This document shows positions 1 through 13,244 of a stretch of 64,000 nucleotides of DNA, piece by piece. The notes beneath the pieces are model-generated. The model was not told where the DNA came from, did not search any database, and saw nothing but the letters and a program-made list of their open reading frames with translations. Position numbers and translations under genes: made by a program. Numbering within the stretch: the first letter of the stretch is position 1; the number at the start of each line of letters is the position of its first letter. Origin of the DNA: Utricularia gibba (Eukaryota; Streptophyta; Magnoliopsida; Lamiales; Lentibulariaceae); the NCBI GenBank assembly GCA_002189035.1, contig CM007990.1, positions 1,922,001 through 1,986,000 of the forward strand. The letters run 5' to 3'.

Positions 1-14
1 ATCTTTCACTGCAG

Positions 15-2793
15 ATTAAGTGGTGTCCTGCTCCTGGTTGTGACTCTGCTGTGGAATATTTTTTTGGTAGCGGGAACTATGATGTAACCTGCAGGTGTTC
101 TTATAGCTTCTGTTGGAATGTAAGGAGCATTTTCTTGAGTCATTGTATTCTCATTTGCGAGTTTCCATGTCTGAGTCATTATGAGCTGGCGGAAATTAGT
201 GCACAGAAGAGGCTCACCGTCCTGTTGACTGCGAAACTGTGGAAAAATGGATCCTAAAAAATAGTGCAGAGTCTGAAAACATGAATTGGTATTCTTTCAT
301 CATTATGTCTGTACTTAATCATACGCAAAGGTTACCTTTAATTTATGGTCATTTGTCTATTTAGGATACTGGCTAATTCAAAGCCTTGCCCCAAGTGCAA
401 GCGTCCAATTGAAAAGAACCAAGGCTGTATGCACATGACTTGCACACCACCTTGTAAATTTGAATTTTGCTGGTATTTTTTTTTTTGTTTTCTTATTCTG
501 TTTTTGGTCCTTACACAGCAACTGCCTTGTTTCCTATGGAGAGGGATGTATTGACATATAAGATTTTGTAGGCTGTGTCTTGGTGCGTGGACAGACCATG
601 GAGAAAGAACAGGAGGTTTCTATGCATGTAACCGTTATGAAGCTGCAAAGCAAGAGGGAGTGGTGTGTAACTAAGGAGATTCTCTTTTTTACTTTAACTT
701 TCCATTGTCCTTTGACACTTTCTCCCTTTTTTTTTTCTACCCGGATTGTGCCCTCAGTATGATGAAACTGAAAGGAGAAGGGAGATGGCTAAAAACTCCT
801 TGGAAAGATATACTCATTATTATGAGAGGTGGGCCTCCAACCAAACGGTATGTTGTTATTGATGCCTAATATACCTCACGTTTTATGCAGTTTCCCATTT
901 CATTCCTCTTCACTAACTGTTGGAACTTCCAATTACACGTTAGTTTTAAAAACAATAATGAAACTTGAAGCCAATGATTGTGAAAATGGTTTTTTGTGCT
1001 TTCCATACCTGTTTTGGCAGAGTTGAACTAATGCTAAGCATACTTTATCTTGCCAATGAAGTTATTTATTTCCTTACAAATCTATGAAACCTGCAGTCAA
1101 GGCAGAAGGCTATTGCAGATCTGCATGAAATGCAAAATGTGCACGTAAGACTGTCATTTCATCTCTGTGCTTTATGGCTTGTCGTTATATCATGTTAGCA
1201 TGATCAAATTAGATGGTGTTGGTGAATTTAGTTCGTGGCATCTTAGCAATTTCTGCTTCATTTGATTCAACTAATAGTCCAAAAGTAATTTTATGTTTAT
1301 TGCCTTTTGATTGGTTTAACTTTGATTTATAGTTTACTTTATCCAACTCAAAGAATCTCTTCCCACCTTAACAGCCAGCCGTGGCTATGAAAGTATTTTT
1401 TACAACTCATGGATAAGTCTTTTGCATATTTCCAAACCACATGTTGCTGAAGAACAGGAGTTTTTTTTATCAGCATCCTCCTTTCTTAAAGGATGCAAAA
1501 GCATTATTTGTGGAACAAAACCCAAGGTTGATGAACTGAGAAGTAATTTTTATTAAATTCCCTCGCATGCAGCTTGAGAAGCTTAGTGAAAAGCAATGCC
1601 AGCCTGTCTCTCAGCTAAAATTTGTAGTTGAAGCATGGCAGCAGGTAATTTGAAGACTTGATATTTGAATTTTATATTAGTTGTGTATCTAATCAAATGC
1701 ATGTGAAAATTCTTGTCTTGTCAGTGTACATAAGGTCTTTTTGCCTTTCTGTAAAAATTATGTCCATTGGCTTGCGGGAAAAACATCTCTAGTCAAGCCG
1801 CCATTCTGATAGTAAATAAATATGATTTTTTTCATCAACGGTTAGAGGAAAAGGTGAAAATAAATTTGGTTTTTGATGGTGGCTTAGTGGCATATCACAA
1901 GGACCAGACTTTGGATGTAGAATGTGCTTTCTAACTGGTATTTCAAACTCCATTTTGGCACGGCCTAAGCTTTATGACCATGCATTTTCAACTGCTTGTA
2001 TTCTACTACTTTTCAGAGCTCGAACTGCAGAATGACCAACAAAACAACCGTTGGGAATATGTGGTTCACTAAGTAGAAACATTCTACTCATGTTTCGAAT
2101 TAGGGTACTCTTGATGATTTTCCTTTCTTTTTTTTTTTTGGTAGATAGTTGAATGTCGGAGAGTACTGAAATGGACATACGCATATGGCTACTATTTACC
2201 GGAGCATGAGCAGACCAGAAAACAGTTTTTTGAGTATTTGCAAGGTTGGCAAGTTATTTGAGATCATATTGCTGTTTCAGCAAGAAGTTCATTTTATATA
2301 ATGATGTCCAGGCGAAGCGGAAGCTGGTCTAGAGAGGCTTCATCAGTGTGCTGAGAAGGAACTTATGATCCACCTCCACGCGGAAAGCCCATCAAAGGAT
2401 TTCGATGATTTCCGTGCAAAACTTGCTGGTCTTACAAGGTGACCTTTTTTTCTTGAAAAGATCCAGTATTGGCTGCATGTGCCTGAGAGACCTTAATTAT
2501 TGCTATGCCATACCAGTGTAACATGCAACTACTTTGAGAACTTGGTTAGAGCACTGGAGAATGGTCTCTCCGACATTGATCCGCAGGCTGCATCATCGAA
2601 CAAGCCGAACCCGAAAAGCCTAGCGGGCAACAATAGCAAGAGTAAAAGTGGAAAGGGAAAGGGATCTTCCAGTTTAAGCACCCGATTCAGGAACACAGAT
2701 GATTCTGCTGGAAGTTGGGCATGTGACAAGTGCACTTATGTGAATGCCCGGGCGGCAACGATGTGCCATATGTGCCATCGTAGTCGTCAGTAA
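15..2793 (+). CDS. ARI7/ARI8-like: ARIADNE-type RBR E3 ubiquitin ligase, 5' end outside the window
   Basis: RING-between-RING ligase that takes ubiquitin from an E2 onto its own RING2 cysteine and then passes it to substrate. Ten exons read as 15-119, 200-288, 365-472, 572-662, 758-847, 1097-1144, 1573-1644, 2145-2244, 2312-2438 and 2517-2793; all introns are GT-AG and phases close to 368 residues plus stop. Exons 1-2 hold the end of the IBR domain (SFCWNC at the first junction). Exons 3-4 hold RING2 (CPKC, then QGCMHMTC, whose first Cys matches the catalytic Cys of HHARI). The helical Ariadne domain follows ([39 protein letters not shown]). The last exon ends in a Ser/Lys/Gly-rich linker and a RanBP2-type zinc finger ([16 protein letters not shown]), as in plant ARI7/ARI8. 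RING1 lies upstream of the window. ARI5, ARI7 and ARI8 cannot be separated here. Confidence 0.95.
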
Positions 2794-3273
2794 GGCATCG
2801 TCACAGACAGACACTGACTCTCTGATGTGATGAGATCCATCCTGCTGAGAATGGTTCTGGTTTCCATCACAACGCATGTAAAAAAATTGGATGGCACGTA
2901 CTCAAAAGTCAAAACCCAACTCCGTAGCAGGAATAAATTCATTACAAATAGGCAGAGGAAAGCGGGGCATTCTCATACTCAGTGTTATTTTGTTTTAAGT
3001 GTGCATTGTGCATCTCGACGCCTCTACCTACAACAGAGGGGTATCGACCAACTTTTTTTTCATCTTCATAGAGTTGAAAATGCGACCCAATATCCGTAGA
3101 TCGTGCTCAGGGCAGTAGTGATCCTGAGAAAACCTTGGCATTCAGGGCTTGAACTGTGGAATGATGAAACAGGAACCTTTTGGAACCGACTGCAAGAAAG
3201 TGAAGACGCACTAATTAGAACCTATGGTTCTTTTTTATTTACACACATGAAATAGCTACATTAGCAGCATCGA
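2794..3273 (+). other. 3' untranslated region and downstream of the ARIADNE gene
   Basis: No conserved coding frame. An AATAAA-like motif near 2931 (ggaataaattc) could serve polyadenylation, but the cleavage site cannot be fixed. Short open frames here (2827-3099) resemble no family I know. Confidence 0.4.
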
Positions 3274-3555
3274 TTACCTTCGGCATCTCACATCAGGAGG
3301 GCTTCTGGTTCTGTTTTGAGAATGGCCATTAATAGGGCTGTGAGCGTGGCGATTACCCCGGACTTGGTGACCTTTGTAAAGGGCTCTATCCACGTCTGCC
3401 ATGATTCCACCGCCCTCATCGTTGTCATCCTTCAAAGCATACTCAACAACACACAAGCCAATCGAGTATCCTGCTGTCAAGTTCAAAAGACATTTCCAAT
3501 CCAAGGGATCAGTCGCAGCACATATACACAAATGAAAATAGGAAAAATCAAACAC
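3274..3555 (-). other. unidentified open frame, possible orphan last exon
   Basis: A 93-codon minus-strand frame. Its first half (DPLDWKCLLNLTAGYSIG and on) looks more protein-like than the nearby AT-rich frames, and an AG just before the DPLDW codons could be a splice acceptor. The second half is Arg/His/Ser-rich. I do not recognise the family, and no upstream minus-strand exon is visible in the AT-rich DNA to its right. It could be the remains of a lost neighbour or chance. Confidence 0.15.
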
Positions 3556-5744
3556 AAATGATAGGTAAGTATATAATGGGATTAGAGTCGATCACGAAAG
3601 CGTAATTTAGTTAATACATTATGTTTTCTCATTCAACAAAAAATTCAAATCTATCTAAATTTTTCTTTATCTTAACTTTTGATCTATTTCTAATTAATCT
3701 AATTATGATAAATATATTACTCTTTCCATATTTTAGGATATACTCAATTATATATAGACTTTTCAGAATGTGACAACGTCAAGATGTGTTGCAATAATTT
3801 AGTAGGTGAGATTAGATCAAGATTGACATAATCCCAATCTTGAGCGAAATATGAATTCCATGCTATCATTTCCAAAAATAACGAAATTCATAGTAAAATC
3901 CTAATTTTTGTAACAAAACACATATATTTCCTTGACTAAAACAAATAATGATTATGTGTTATCACATTATGTTACAATAATGCTAAAATTTTATCATGTC
4001 AAAATTAAAACTAACAAAAGCAAAAGAATTTAGGAATTTCTCAAACATTGATCTGAATGTTTAACATTTTTGCTTCAAATGCAAGAATCAATAAAGTACT
4101 AATATGCTAATCATGTCATCTCTCAGACATTCATAATAGTTTCATCTTAAGAAGTACTTTCAAAAATTAAACTCACAAACTTAACATATCTTGAAAACCC
4201 GAGAGGTCTTGATTGTCATTTCATTCTTGCTTCTCTTTCTTTTTTCCATGCAATTTTCTCTTTTCACAAAGATTGAGATAGAGTGGGAGTCTTACAATCA
4301 ATATAAGTATTGTGTTGTTCCTCCTCCTTAAGTTGGTCAAGAATTCTTATTTCTTCATTCTTGGGATTTTTCTCCTACTTCTCTCAGTTGATTCATTTAC
4401 CTCACCTTTCTCATTGCTCTATCATTTTTACATGTTTTTTTATTGTATGCTGCATTTCTTTTAATGTTGCTTTTCTTGACTTTTATTTTATTCTCATATA
4501 TATTCCATTTTACTCTGATAATTAATAACCCTCAAAAAGACAAAATACACTAGTTACATAAAAAAATCTCAAATGGAAAAATCAAACTACATTGCTTATA
4601 TTGCTCACCCATGAAAATAATCAGGTCAAAATTATGCTCACAGTATACAAAAAGGTTATTACAAAATTCATGCATTATTCACTCATGAAAAACATTATAC
4701 ATATGTATTGAAATTCTTTGAACACCTTTGCAGTTCTGGTCATAACATCAAATGACCACATTATTCCTAACTAAGACTAATAGCATTGACTACCTAAACT
4801 AACATTCCATGAACTAAGTAAACATAAATAAATAGAATTAGTCTTTCATTCTCTATTTCAATTCTTCAACTTCTTGAATCAAGTCTCCAAACTTATTGTA
4901 CACCATGTCAATCCTCTCATTGTAGCATAACATATTCTCATTTCTTTATTTTAAGGGGACTAGTTTAGAAGACCCTCCATTCTTCCTCTTTGGAGGTGCA
5001 TTGCTGAAAATTCCTAAGAGGGACTTAAAAATAAATACATTTCCCATGCTTAAATTAGTTCAGCAATTTTCAAAAAATAATCATATAACAGAACTATATT
5101 TATTGAAAAAGCTCAAGCTATTAAATCTGATCAACTGACAATGTTTGAGTATGGAAATTCTTCAAATTACCGAACCTAACGTGATTGATGGTACTTTATC
5201 TATAGTCTTTGTTCATTTGCTTTGCTAAAATGATTCTAAAGTTCAAAGTCTTTTTATCAAATAGTGAGAACTATTTGCCATTAAGTTTAACAATAAAGAT
5301 TTTTTACACAATTTTCACCTCAAACAACCACATAAAAATCATAACCATAAGAATAGGTTAATGAAGATGAGCAAGCAAAATGAAAATTAAGATGAGGCAT
5401 AATTAGTCTCCAAAGTTTACCATTCTAGGTAAAATCAATCCCCAAAGGTTTATATTCTTAGCATTTTTTGTGCTCAACACTTGAACAATAGTCGTAATTA
5501 GTTCCCTTTGATTGAAACTAACACATGATTAGTTTTCACAGTTTTTCAAATTTGATGTAGTTAGTATCCAAATCAAATTCATATCACAAATCTGTACTAT
5601 TTTCTATTAGTCCCTAATAGAAAACCCCATTTTTCCACAAATCCTATATTCTTCTTCGATTGAGGTGCACTCCTCATGTGTCACCATCCTCCCATTACTA
5701 TACCTCACCATCCATTGCCATTGTTGTACCCCACTCGTCGCCAA
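3556..5744. other. AT-rich intergenic DNA, no gene seen
   Basis: Stops are dense in all frames. On the minus strand around 4860-5010 a short Lys/Glu-rich reading (RNENMLCYNERIDMVY) resembles a transposon-partner or coiled-coil tail, but it is too short to name. Confidence 0.5.
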
Positions 5745-6486
5745 GATAAATTGATTTATTAGTCTTCTTCCAAAATTTTTTTTGCTATATATCCCTATTC
5801 TAACAAACCTTTATAAAATAATTTTACTTTATTTATTTTTTTGCTTAATATTCCTATGTTATATATATATATATAATATTTAGATTATTTAATATATAAA
5901 ACATTTTGGTTTTATATTATAAACTATTATAATATATATAATATTTCAATTTTGTACTATTAACTTTATGAAAAATTATAATTAATGAAAATTAAAATTT
6001 TCAATATTTTAATTAATTGTTTTTAGACTTTGTATATATTTTGAATTAATTTTAATTTTACAAAATATATAATTTATAACTAATTGGAATTGAACCATTA
6101 ACCTATAGCTTTATCAAAGATAAAAAAAATAGTAATTGAACCATTTGTTACATATGTAGCTTAATTGATATATTTTTTTTTTATCTTTGTTAAACCAATA
6201 GATCAAGGATTAGATTTCAATTTTTAAAAATTAAAATTCATTTTTAAAAAATATAAGAATTAAAAATGATTGATTAAAATATTATTTTTTTTAATTTTCA
6301 TTAATTACAATTTTTCATAAAACTAATAGTATAAAATCGAAGTATTATATATATATATATATATATATTAATTGTATAGATGTTTAATAAAAAATAAATA
6401 AATTAGAATTATTATAAAAATATTTGTAAAATAAAATTATATAATAAATAAGTTTTTGGAAGATGACTAATTATCCAATTTACCCT
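5745..6486. repeat. 0.74-kb palindromic (foldback/MITE-like) element
   Basis: Two arms of about 350 bp pair in reverse complement over almost their whole length. The outer ends match (TAAATTGATTTATTAGTC at 5747 against the complement of the sequence before 6486). The middle parts match near 5945-5990 and 6290-6340 (CTATTAACTTTATGAAAAAT and its partner), and the inner parts match at 6100-6132 and 6171-6200. Each arm carries a TA microsatellite (about 5864 and 6344). It encodes no protein. The long arms suggest a foldback element or a Mutator-type MITE; no target duplication could be fixed. Confidence 0.75.
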
Positions 6487-9400
6487 TGTATAATTCCCTT
6501 TATTGTGACACCTTTGAAACCTATCATTTATATGATCCTCGTGAATCCTATGACTCATACACAATTCCCATAGCCTGCATCCCTCCTAATAGCCCAAGGC
6601 ATTCTTGTACGTCTGTCAGACAACTCAACCATTATTATAACTGACAACAAAATCTGTATGTGCAAAATAGATTACATTATAGTTTGGCCACCTAGACAAC
6701 CCAACACAAATCAAGCCTACAACAAAATGTACCCTACTTAGTATTTCAATCCAATCCAATCTAATTCATCCTATGCTATGCTGTCATCAATTCAATTCAA
6801 TTTTAGTTCAATATGATCAAAAAACATATTTATACTTTCAATGTTATGTCATATATGTATATACTTATACCGTGGTATATGATAGAGACATCATATGACA
6901 TGGGGACTAAATCCTTGCGAATTGAATATGTTTACAATAAAACATCATATGTGACTAAATATTTAATAGGAATAGAATCTTTTGCCTAAAAAATCTAATA
7001 CTAAAACAACAATTATGTATTTCAAACACATAATATGTTATCATTCAAATCAAATCATCTCGGGATGGAAATTAAATAAATCATAAGACCACATACCACA
7101 CCTCGTGCAATTCGACATAAATACACAGTCACCACAAAACAAGATTAATTTACTTTTACATAAAAACATTAACACAATGAAATAAGATTAATTTCTTTTT
7201 ATATTATCAATATTGAACTTACTCTCCGAAATTTCTATGAAATACAAATATCATCACAATTAAATATTTAGATATACTTTACAATTTTGTTTTATAAAAT
7301 AAATAAAGTTTTAAAAAGTTTATAAAATGCATAATATTTTAATTTTAATTTAACAGAAAGATGAGATTTGATTTATATGTGTAAATTTTTTAAAGAAGAA
7401 TATATTTAATTATTTAATTTTTAATAAATAAATAATAATTTAATAACTATATATTATTTTAATAATATTTTAAAATGATCATATAAATATAATATATTTA
7501 AACTATTAAATATATATTCAAAAATGTATTTTGATTTTTTTTCGTTATGATATGTGTTTATTAGTTTGTTTTTAATCAATTTTTATATTTAATGGTGTTG
7601 TCATAATCTATTTTTTTCTTTTTCTGCAAATGATGTATGAAAAATGAGAATAATGTGTCAGAACAATAATACTTATCACGTAAACAGTTAACTATTTATG
7701 CATAGGTGTTAATTAGCACTATACAACAAATTCACATAAAATTGATGACAAACTTACAAATTATTCACTTTTATATAAAAATAGAATAATACTATTTAAT
7801 TAATATGATTTATAAATCATTTACTATCTGAGCATAAATACATAGACGTTGTGTTTGAAGTTTCATAATACCAGTCTGATTTCTTGAGTCATATGTTGCG
7901 CAAGTAAGATTTAGTATAAATCTTAATGTTTGATCATACATTTCATAGATCTTATCATCAAAAAACATTTCGTTTACATGTCTTTGTGTGATGACATCCT
8001 TTATCGCTCGTAATACTCATGTGTTTCTCAATTGTTATATTAAAAAATTATGCAATATGTCAATTGTATATTCAATAAATAATAAATTAATTAGTTTCTT
8101 ATTTTCACAAACGTAGTTGGAGGTCGTCTTTGAATTGTTTGTAAAAATATTATTTATAGATTCAACGTAGTTTACGATTATGATTGAACACAAACAAGTC
8201 TATGTCATACTCGGAATTACTTGATTTGAAAAAAATGCAACTATATATTTGAAATATTCATTTAATTGGTATTTACGGTATTCAAATCATAGAATTTAGT
8301 AATTAAATTAAGTTCAAGAACACTTAAATTTCATGCTAATTCATTTGTAATATATTTAACAAATTTTTCATATATCGTAGTACATTTCAATTTTATTATT
8401 TTTATTAGATCTCAATCATAAATTACATAATCCAATTTGATATAAATGATATTTCATTTCATTAAATATCTCAAGTATTGTTTTTGCTATTGATATAATG
8501 AACAAGAAGAAACTCAAAAAATCAGAATGTTTTGTTGAATTTTTATGAAATTTTAGAATTATATATAGATAAAGTTTATATATATGATTATTATAAGATT
8601 CAATATCAACTATTTCTTTATGAGTTAATTTGGAAAATACCTACTGTAATTTTAGTGTTTGAGAAAATTACTCAACTTATGTTAAATGTTAGAGAAAGAA
8701 AGATACAATTGGTACTTTAATAAAGATTCATTTTTTTATATTTTTCATTATCAACAATTTTATATCTTTAAATATCAACCACTTCTTTTATATTATAAAA
8801 TTATTTTAAAAATTTCAAAATTAAACATATCATTTTATATATTTCAAATGTATAAAAAAACTTATTAATTTTATTAAATTAATTAAATATTGAAAAATGG
8901 ATAATTATAATTCTTTCATAATATTTTTTATTATCATACAAATGTATGAAATTTAATAATTAAGTAAACATAATTTAATAATTTTATCACATTATCTATT
9001 ATTAAATACATATTAAGAAATTATTTTATTTTTAAAAATAGAAAATATATATACACACTATAAAATATCTTTATAATTTATACACATAGTATCTTGTATG
9101 ATTTTTGAAAAATTTTGGAAGAGAAACGTGATTGTTGTGATCATTCAACTTTTTAAGATTAGATGATTGTTCCTCTTTATAAATAGAGGAAACTCTTTCT
9201 CATTTTGTATCAAGTTTTTCGTCAATCTCACTATCCAATTGAGCGAGTTCTATTAAGTAAAAACTTTAGAATAGTAAAAGAAAAAATATAATATTCTTTT
9301 CTATTTATATCTTTTGTTCGATAGAATTTTTTTTAAAAAATGAATGTAGTAAAATCCAATAAATTACTATGATAGATATCTTTGTATTCATTATAGTAAA

Positions 9401-11280
9401 TAATGAATTTTTTTTGAAATCGTGTTGATGTAACTCTTATTTTGGAGTGATTTACATAAAATTTTGATATCTATTTTTTAATTTTAAGGTCATATTATTG
9501 TTTATTATTGATTACGTACAATATAACTCTATGAAAATATATATTATAATACTAAAAGAAGTTTAGTTTCTTGATCTAACTCAAAATATGTGTCTGCTCT
9601 TTTTCTAAAATGCTTATATTAACATTCATTATTTGTATTCGGAATTGTAGTAAAACATATATTTCTTTCATTCTTATCACATGAATATTGTCAATACAAA
9701 TGAAACAATGATAATCATGTTAGAAATCGTCTTTGTTACCTACAATATGTGCATCCAAAATTAACATTACTTGAATACACTAAATATAATACAAATTTTT
9801 GAATGCATACTTTGAGACAAATGCATATATATCTAAAGTGGTTGTTGGCATTCATAACAATATCAATAGTAATTCTTAAATTAAGATATGTATATTCGTA
9901 CACAAATCTTCTAATATTAGAGAAATTAACAATTACAATATATTCAATAGATCGACATACTTTTTCTTACTCATATCATACTTTGTATATTAAGATCTTT
10001 ATTCTCTATTATTCTTTGATGTGACCTTTATACTTTGTAATCTTTTTTTTACCAATAACAAATATATCTTCTTGTTTATGCATCTTTTATATTTGTTTGT
10101 CAATAATGTGATATTAAAAAGTATATTATTTATTTTTCCTGAATATCCAATGATTGTGGTACACTTTTCTTTGTGATCCACAAATCATCATTATTTTTAT
10201 TTAATACGTTTATAATAATTCATATAGTATATCATTACTTTTAGCGTATTTCATACATAAGTGACATTTATCATTTTTAATGAATTCGAAGCGAAATCCA
10301 TTATTGATCACATACTCGATCATTGACTTTTAACTTGTATATTATTAACAAATTGAATATCTTTTCTATAAAAGTAATAAATTTTTAATAGATAATTAAT
10401 ATAATGAATGTATAAATTTAATAAATTTATATTAATTCATATTTTGTATAACATAATTTATTATTTAAAAATCTAATTCATATAGTATCATTATTCAAAC
10501 AAATAATGAAACTATTTTTCATTTGTCCATGACATATTTTAGAAGAAGGGATAATAAAATTCTATACTTCATCATTGCTCATGTAATATTATCACAAAGT
10601 CTATAGATGAATACTAACAAATCCTTCAATATTCATGGAATTACTATGCAATCTAATTCCCAACTTAATAATATAGTCCCTATTATCATCCATTTTCAAT
10701 GATATCAAAAGAGAAACAATATTCTATCACTTGTGTAGGGTGTTTATTTAAGTATAACGAGTGTAAATTGATGAACAAATATATAGTGGAGTGTCGAGTG
10801 TAGTGGTAAGATATGGTACTCTAATGTTATATATGTTATCAAGAGTATTATAATATGTATTTGTAGATTGTGGTATAAGATATGCTTCAGTATACTATAT
10901 GTGATTATAAACATATATATATATGCTAAATTATATTTCATATTATTATTATAAAATAAAGTACAAACATAATAACTTCAATCATAAAAACTTAAATGTA
11001 ACATTATTTGTCATTTATAGATATAAAGAACATTAAATATTATTATTAAGTTTTCATTAACTCAAACATTGAGTATAAAAAAACAGAAAAATGCATTGAT
11101 TTGAAATGTCATTTACATAAAATTACAAGAACAAAACAAGTATTGAAAAATTAAAAAAATTAATAATTGATAGTATGCAATATTTACCCAAGAGTCATAG
11201 ATGATACTAAACTCTAAAAATAAATAATCATTACCTTGCAAATTGAGATAAACAATGGCAGGGCAGCTTTTAACAAAAAA
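6487..11280. other. long AT-rich intergenic DNA, no gene seen
   Basis: Very AT-rich, with A/T homopolymers and short AT repeats. Open frames (8532-8868, 9803-10024, 10744-10941) are Ile/Tyr/Phe/Lys-rich, as expected from composition. A promoter-like stretch at 9174-9200 has TATAAATAGAGG, but no coding region follows. Minus-strand readings near 7850-8000 and 9650-9760 are briefly protein-like without matching a family I can name. Decayed transposon or viral-type inserts are possible. Confidence 0.5.
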
Positions 11281-11305
11281 AACCCTAAAAACCGGTAATG
11301 GCTTG

Positions 11306-11346
11306 ACCGGTTAACCGGTGAGACAAGAAAAACCGGTTAACCGGTT
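11306..11346. repeat. pair of perfect palindromes built on ACCGGTTAACCGGT
   Basis: ACCGGTTAACCGGT at 11306-11319 and AACCGGTTAACCGGTT at 11331-11346 are each their own reverse complement and share a 14-base core spaced 26 bases apart. A third CCGGT lies at 11292 and a CGCCGATTAACCCGCCG variant follows at 11352. They form a GC-rich island in AT-rich DNA about 650 bp before the rhomboid gene. Confidence 0.85.
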
Positions 11347-12001
11347 TTACTCGCCGATTAACCCGCCGAGTCTCAATCACAGCATCATGCAATATAGAAA
11401 ATTGGAAAAGAATGATTTTTGATATTTTAATAAATAATAGTAATTTTTCATATTTTATAATACAAAACAAAACCTTCTAATCAAATATAAATAACACAAT
11501 CCTACACCTACCAACCAAATTAATTTTTCATTTTACATCTAAGTAACAGGCCTCTTAATAATGCAAATATAGCTAAACCCAATCCATGCAATCAATGATA
11601 AAGAATATTGCTATTTATCCTTTAAAAAATGCATTTAAATTAAATATCGTTTATTTTTTAAAAAGAGAAAAACACCTCCATGTCTTTTCACATTTGGTAT
11701 GAATTTTGCTCCAGTGATTTCTCTCTAGATTCCTCCCCAAGATCTTAACTTCCTCACTTACCTTTCTAAGTTCCGCTCAGATTGAATCCCTTTTCTTGTT
11801 AGTCGCCCTGGATTCTACCTTTTAAAACTTTTTATTGGTGATCATCAACGGGCTGAGATTCGGATTTTATTGCAAATACCGGAGGTGGGTTTATCATAAT
11901 CTCTTGGAATAGATCTCGTGTTTTATCTCTTTTTCGGCATACCAATCGTCATATGCTGCAATATTTTTAGTATCTTGGGAGTTCCAGTTGAGTTGGTGCA
12001 C

Positions 12002-12818
12002 ATGGGAAAGCCCTTGTTCTTTGAAATTTTGGAAAAGCCGGCTACAAGTTGCATAATTGGGATATGTAGTTTGATATGGTTTTATATTCAGAAGAAGAAT
12101 ATAGGGTATTCACAAGTGGGGTTGAGTTATGAAACTGCGATTGAAGGGCAGCATTGGAGGATAGTAACTTCTACCTTTTCGCATATTAGTGTGCTTCATC
12201 TTGTTTTTAACATGAGTGCACTTTGGAGCCTTGGTGTGATTGAGCAGTTGCGGAGTGTCGGGCTCGGAGTAGAATATTATCTCCATTACACTCTGCTGCT
12301 TGTTGTTTTTCCGGAGTTGTTGGTTCTTGGGATGCATCATATATTGATTCACAAGTTCAAAGTTGATTACTTTAGAAGGGTGACTGCTGTTGGTTACTCC
12401 TGTGTTGTTTTCGGGTGGATGACGATATTATCAATGAGGCAACCATCAGCCAAGTTGCAGCTTTTTGGGTTTCTTTCTCTGCCTATCAGTTTTGCGCCAT
12501 TCGAATCCCTGATCTTCACGTCCATCATCGTTCCACAGGCCAGTTTTTTTGGGTCATTTATCAGGTATCATAGTTGGCTATGCTATAGCCTGGGGTTTTA
12601 TACATGGTATGAACAACTACTGGGCTATATCAATGTCGGTTTGGATCATTATGGTGTTCATCTGCAGTTTGAAGAAGTCAGGTATCAATAGTCTTGAATT
12701 CCTTGAAATAGAATCGGTCACAGATGATTCTTTGCCATCTGTACGATTTCTGGATTCGGATAGCAATAGAAACTTGCATATGAATACAGCGCCTGTTGCC
12801 CCAGCCAATCTTGTGTAA
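12002..12818 (+). CDS. RBL13-like: rhomboid-like intramembrane protease, RBL13 type, with a +1 frameshift
   Basis: Rhomboids are polytopic membrane serine proteases using a Ser/His pair. Translation from ATG 12002 ([16 protein letters not shown]) matches plant RBL13 from its first residue. It contains the hydrophobic first segment, [20 protein letters not shown], and GYSCVVFG, whose Ser133 fits the rhomboid GxSx nucleophile. At 12544-12550 there are seven T where the family reading needs six. Frame 1 runs on to a stop at 12691 (229 aa), while the expected C-terminal part ([16 protein letters not shown] to the stop at 12818) lies in the next frame; the sequence without the extra base would be about 271 aa. 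The catalytic His is the GHLSG His, just past the break, so the frame-1 product lacks it. The homopolymer makes a sequencing error as likely as a real mutation. No introns are visible; a leader precedes from about 11700. Confidence 0.88.
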
Positions 12819-13244
12819 AGAAATTAACTGAAATGCTCATTTACTTGGATAGTTATCACGTTGTGGATGCTGGTTGGGCTTAATGGAATCTTTTTTTACT
12901 CCCAATTCATTGTTTTGCGAACATGCATCTGCCGTAATCTTGTAATCCTTATAGTATGGTGATCAAATATATACAGCTTCCTGCTTCTGTGGGTTCTTGT
13001 AAATGTTGTAGCGTAGGTTTCATAGTTTAAAAAGGGAATGATCATGATAGGCACGTTTTGTTTTCATCATCTAGTGTGCCTGTGCCTGCTGTGATTGTTA
13101 GGGACGTTCATCGCCGTTTCCTCTCTGACCTACAACAGCGCCGCCCATAACAACACCACCAGCTTGATAAACCTTTTTCGAATAACCATCAAAGTGGATC
13201 GTGATGCATGCAATTCAACTCTATGGCCAAGACCAGAAGATGCA
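12819..13244. other. 3' flank of the rhomboid gene
   Basis: Probable 3' untranslated region followed by spacer. No coding frame was recognised. Confidence 0.4.

Noticed and set aside
9174-9260. TATAAATAGAGG followed by a leader-like stretch, suggesting a pararetrovirus or LTR promoter
   Set aside because: No coding frame, primer site or repeat partner could be tied to it; AT-rich DNA gives such boxes by chance.
9640-9790. Minus reading LILDAHIVGNKDDF, recalling the Copia protease region
   Set aside because: Only some 14 residues match loosely and nothing around them follows Copia order.
3556-11280. Possible CRISPR-like or satellite arrays in AT-rich DNA
   Set aside because: Repeats seen are simple AT runs or arms of one palindrome; no regular unit and spacer pattern.
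12685-12700. Programmed frameshifting or a late intron in the rhomboid gene as explanation for the two frames
   Set aside because: No GT-AG pair of usable size spans the break, and a single T in a homopolymer is simpler.
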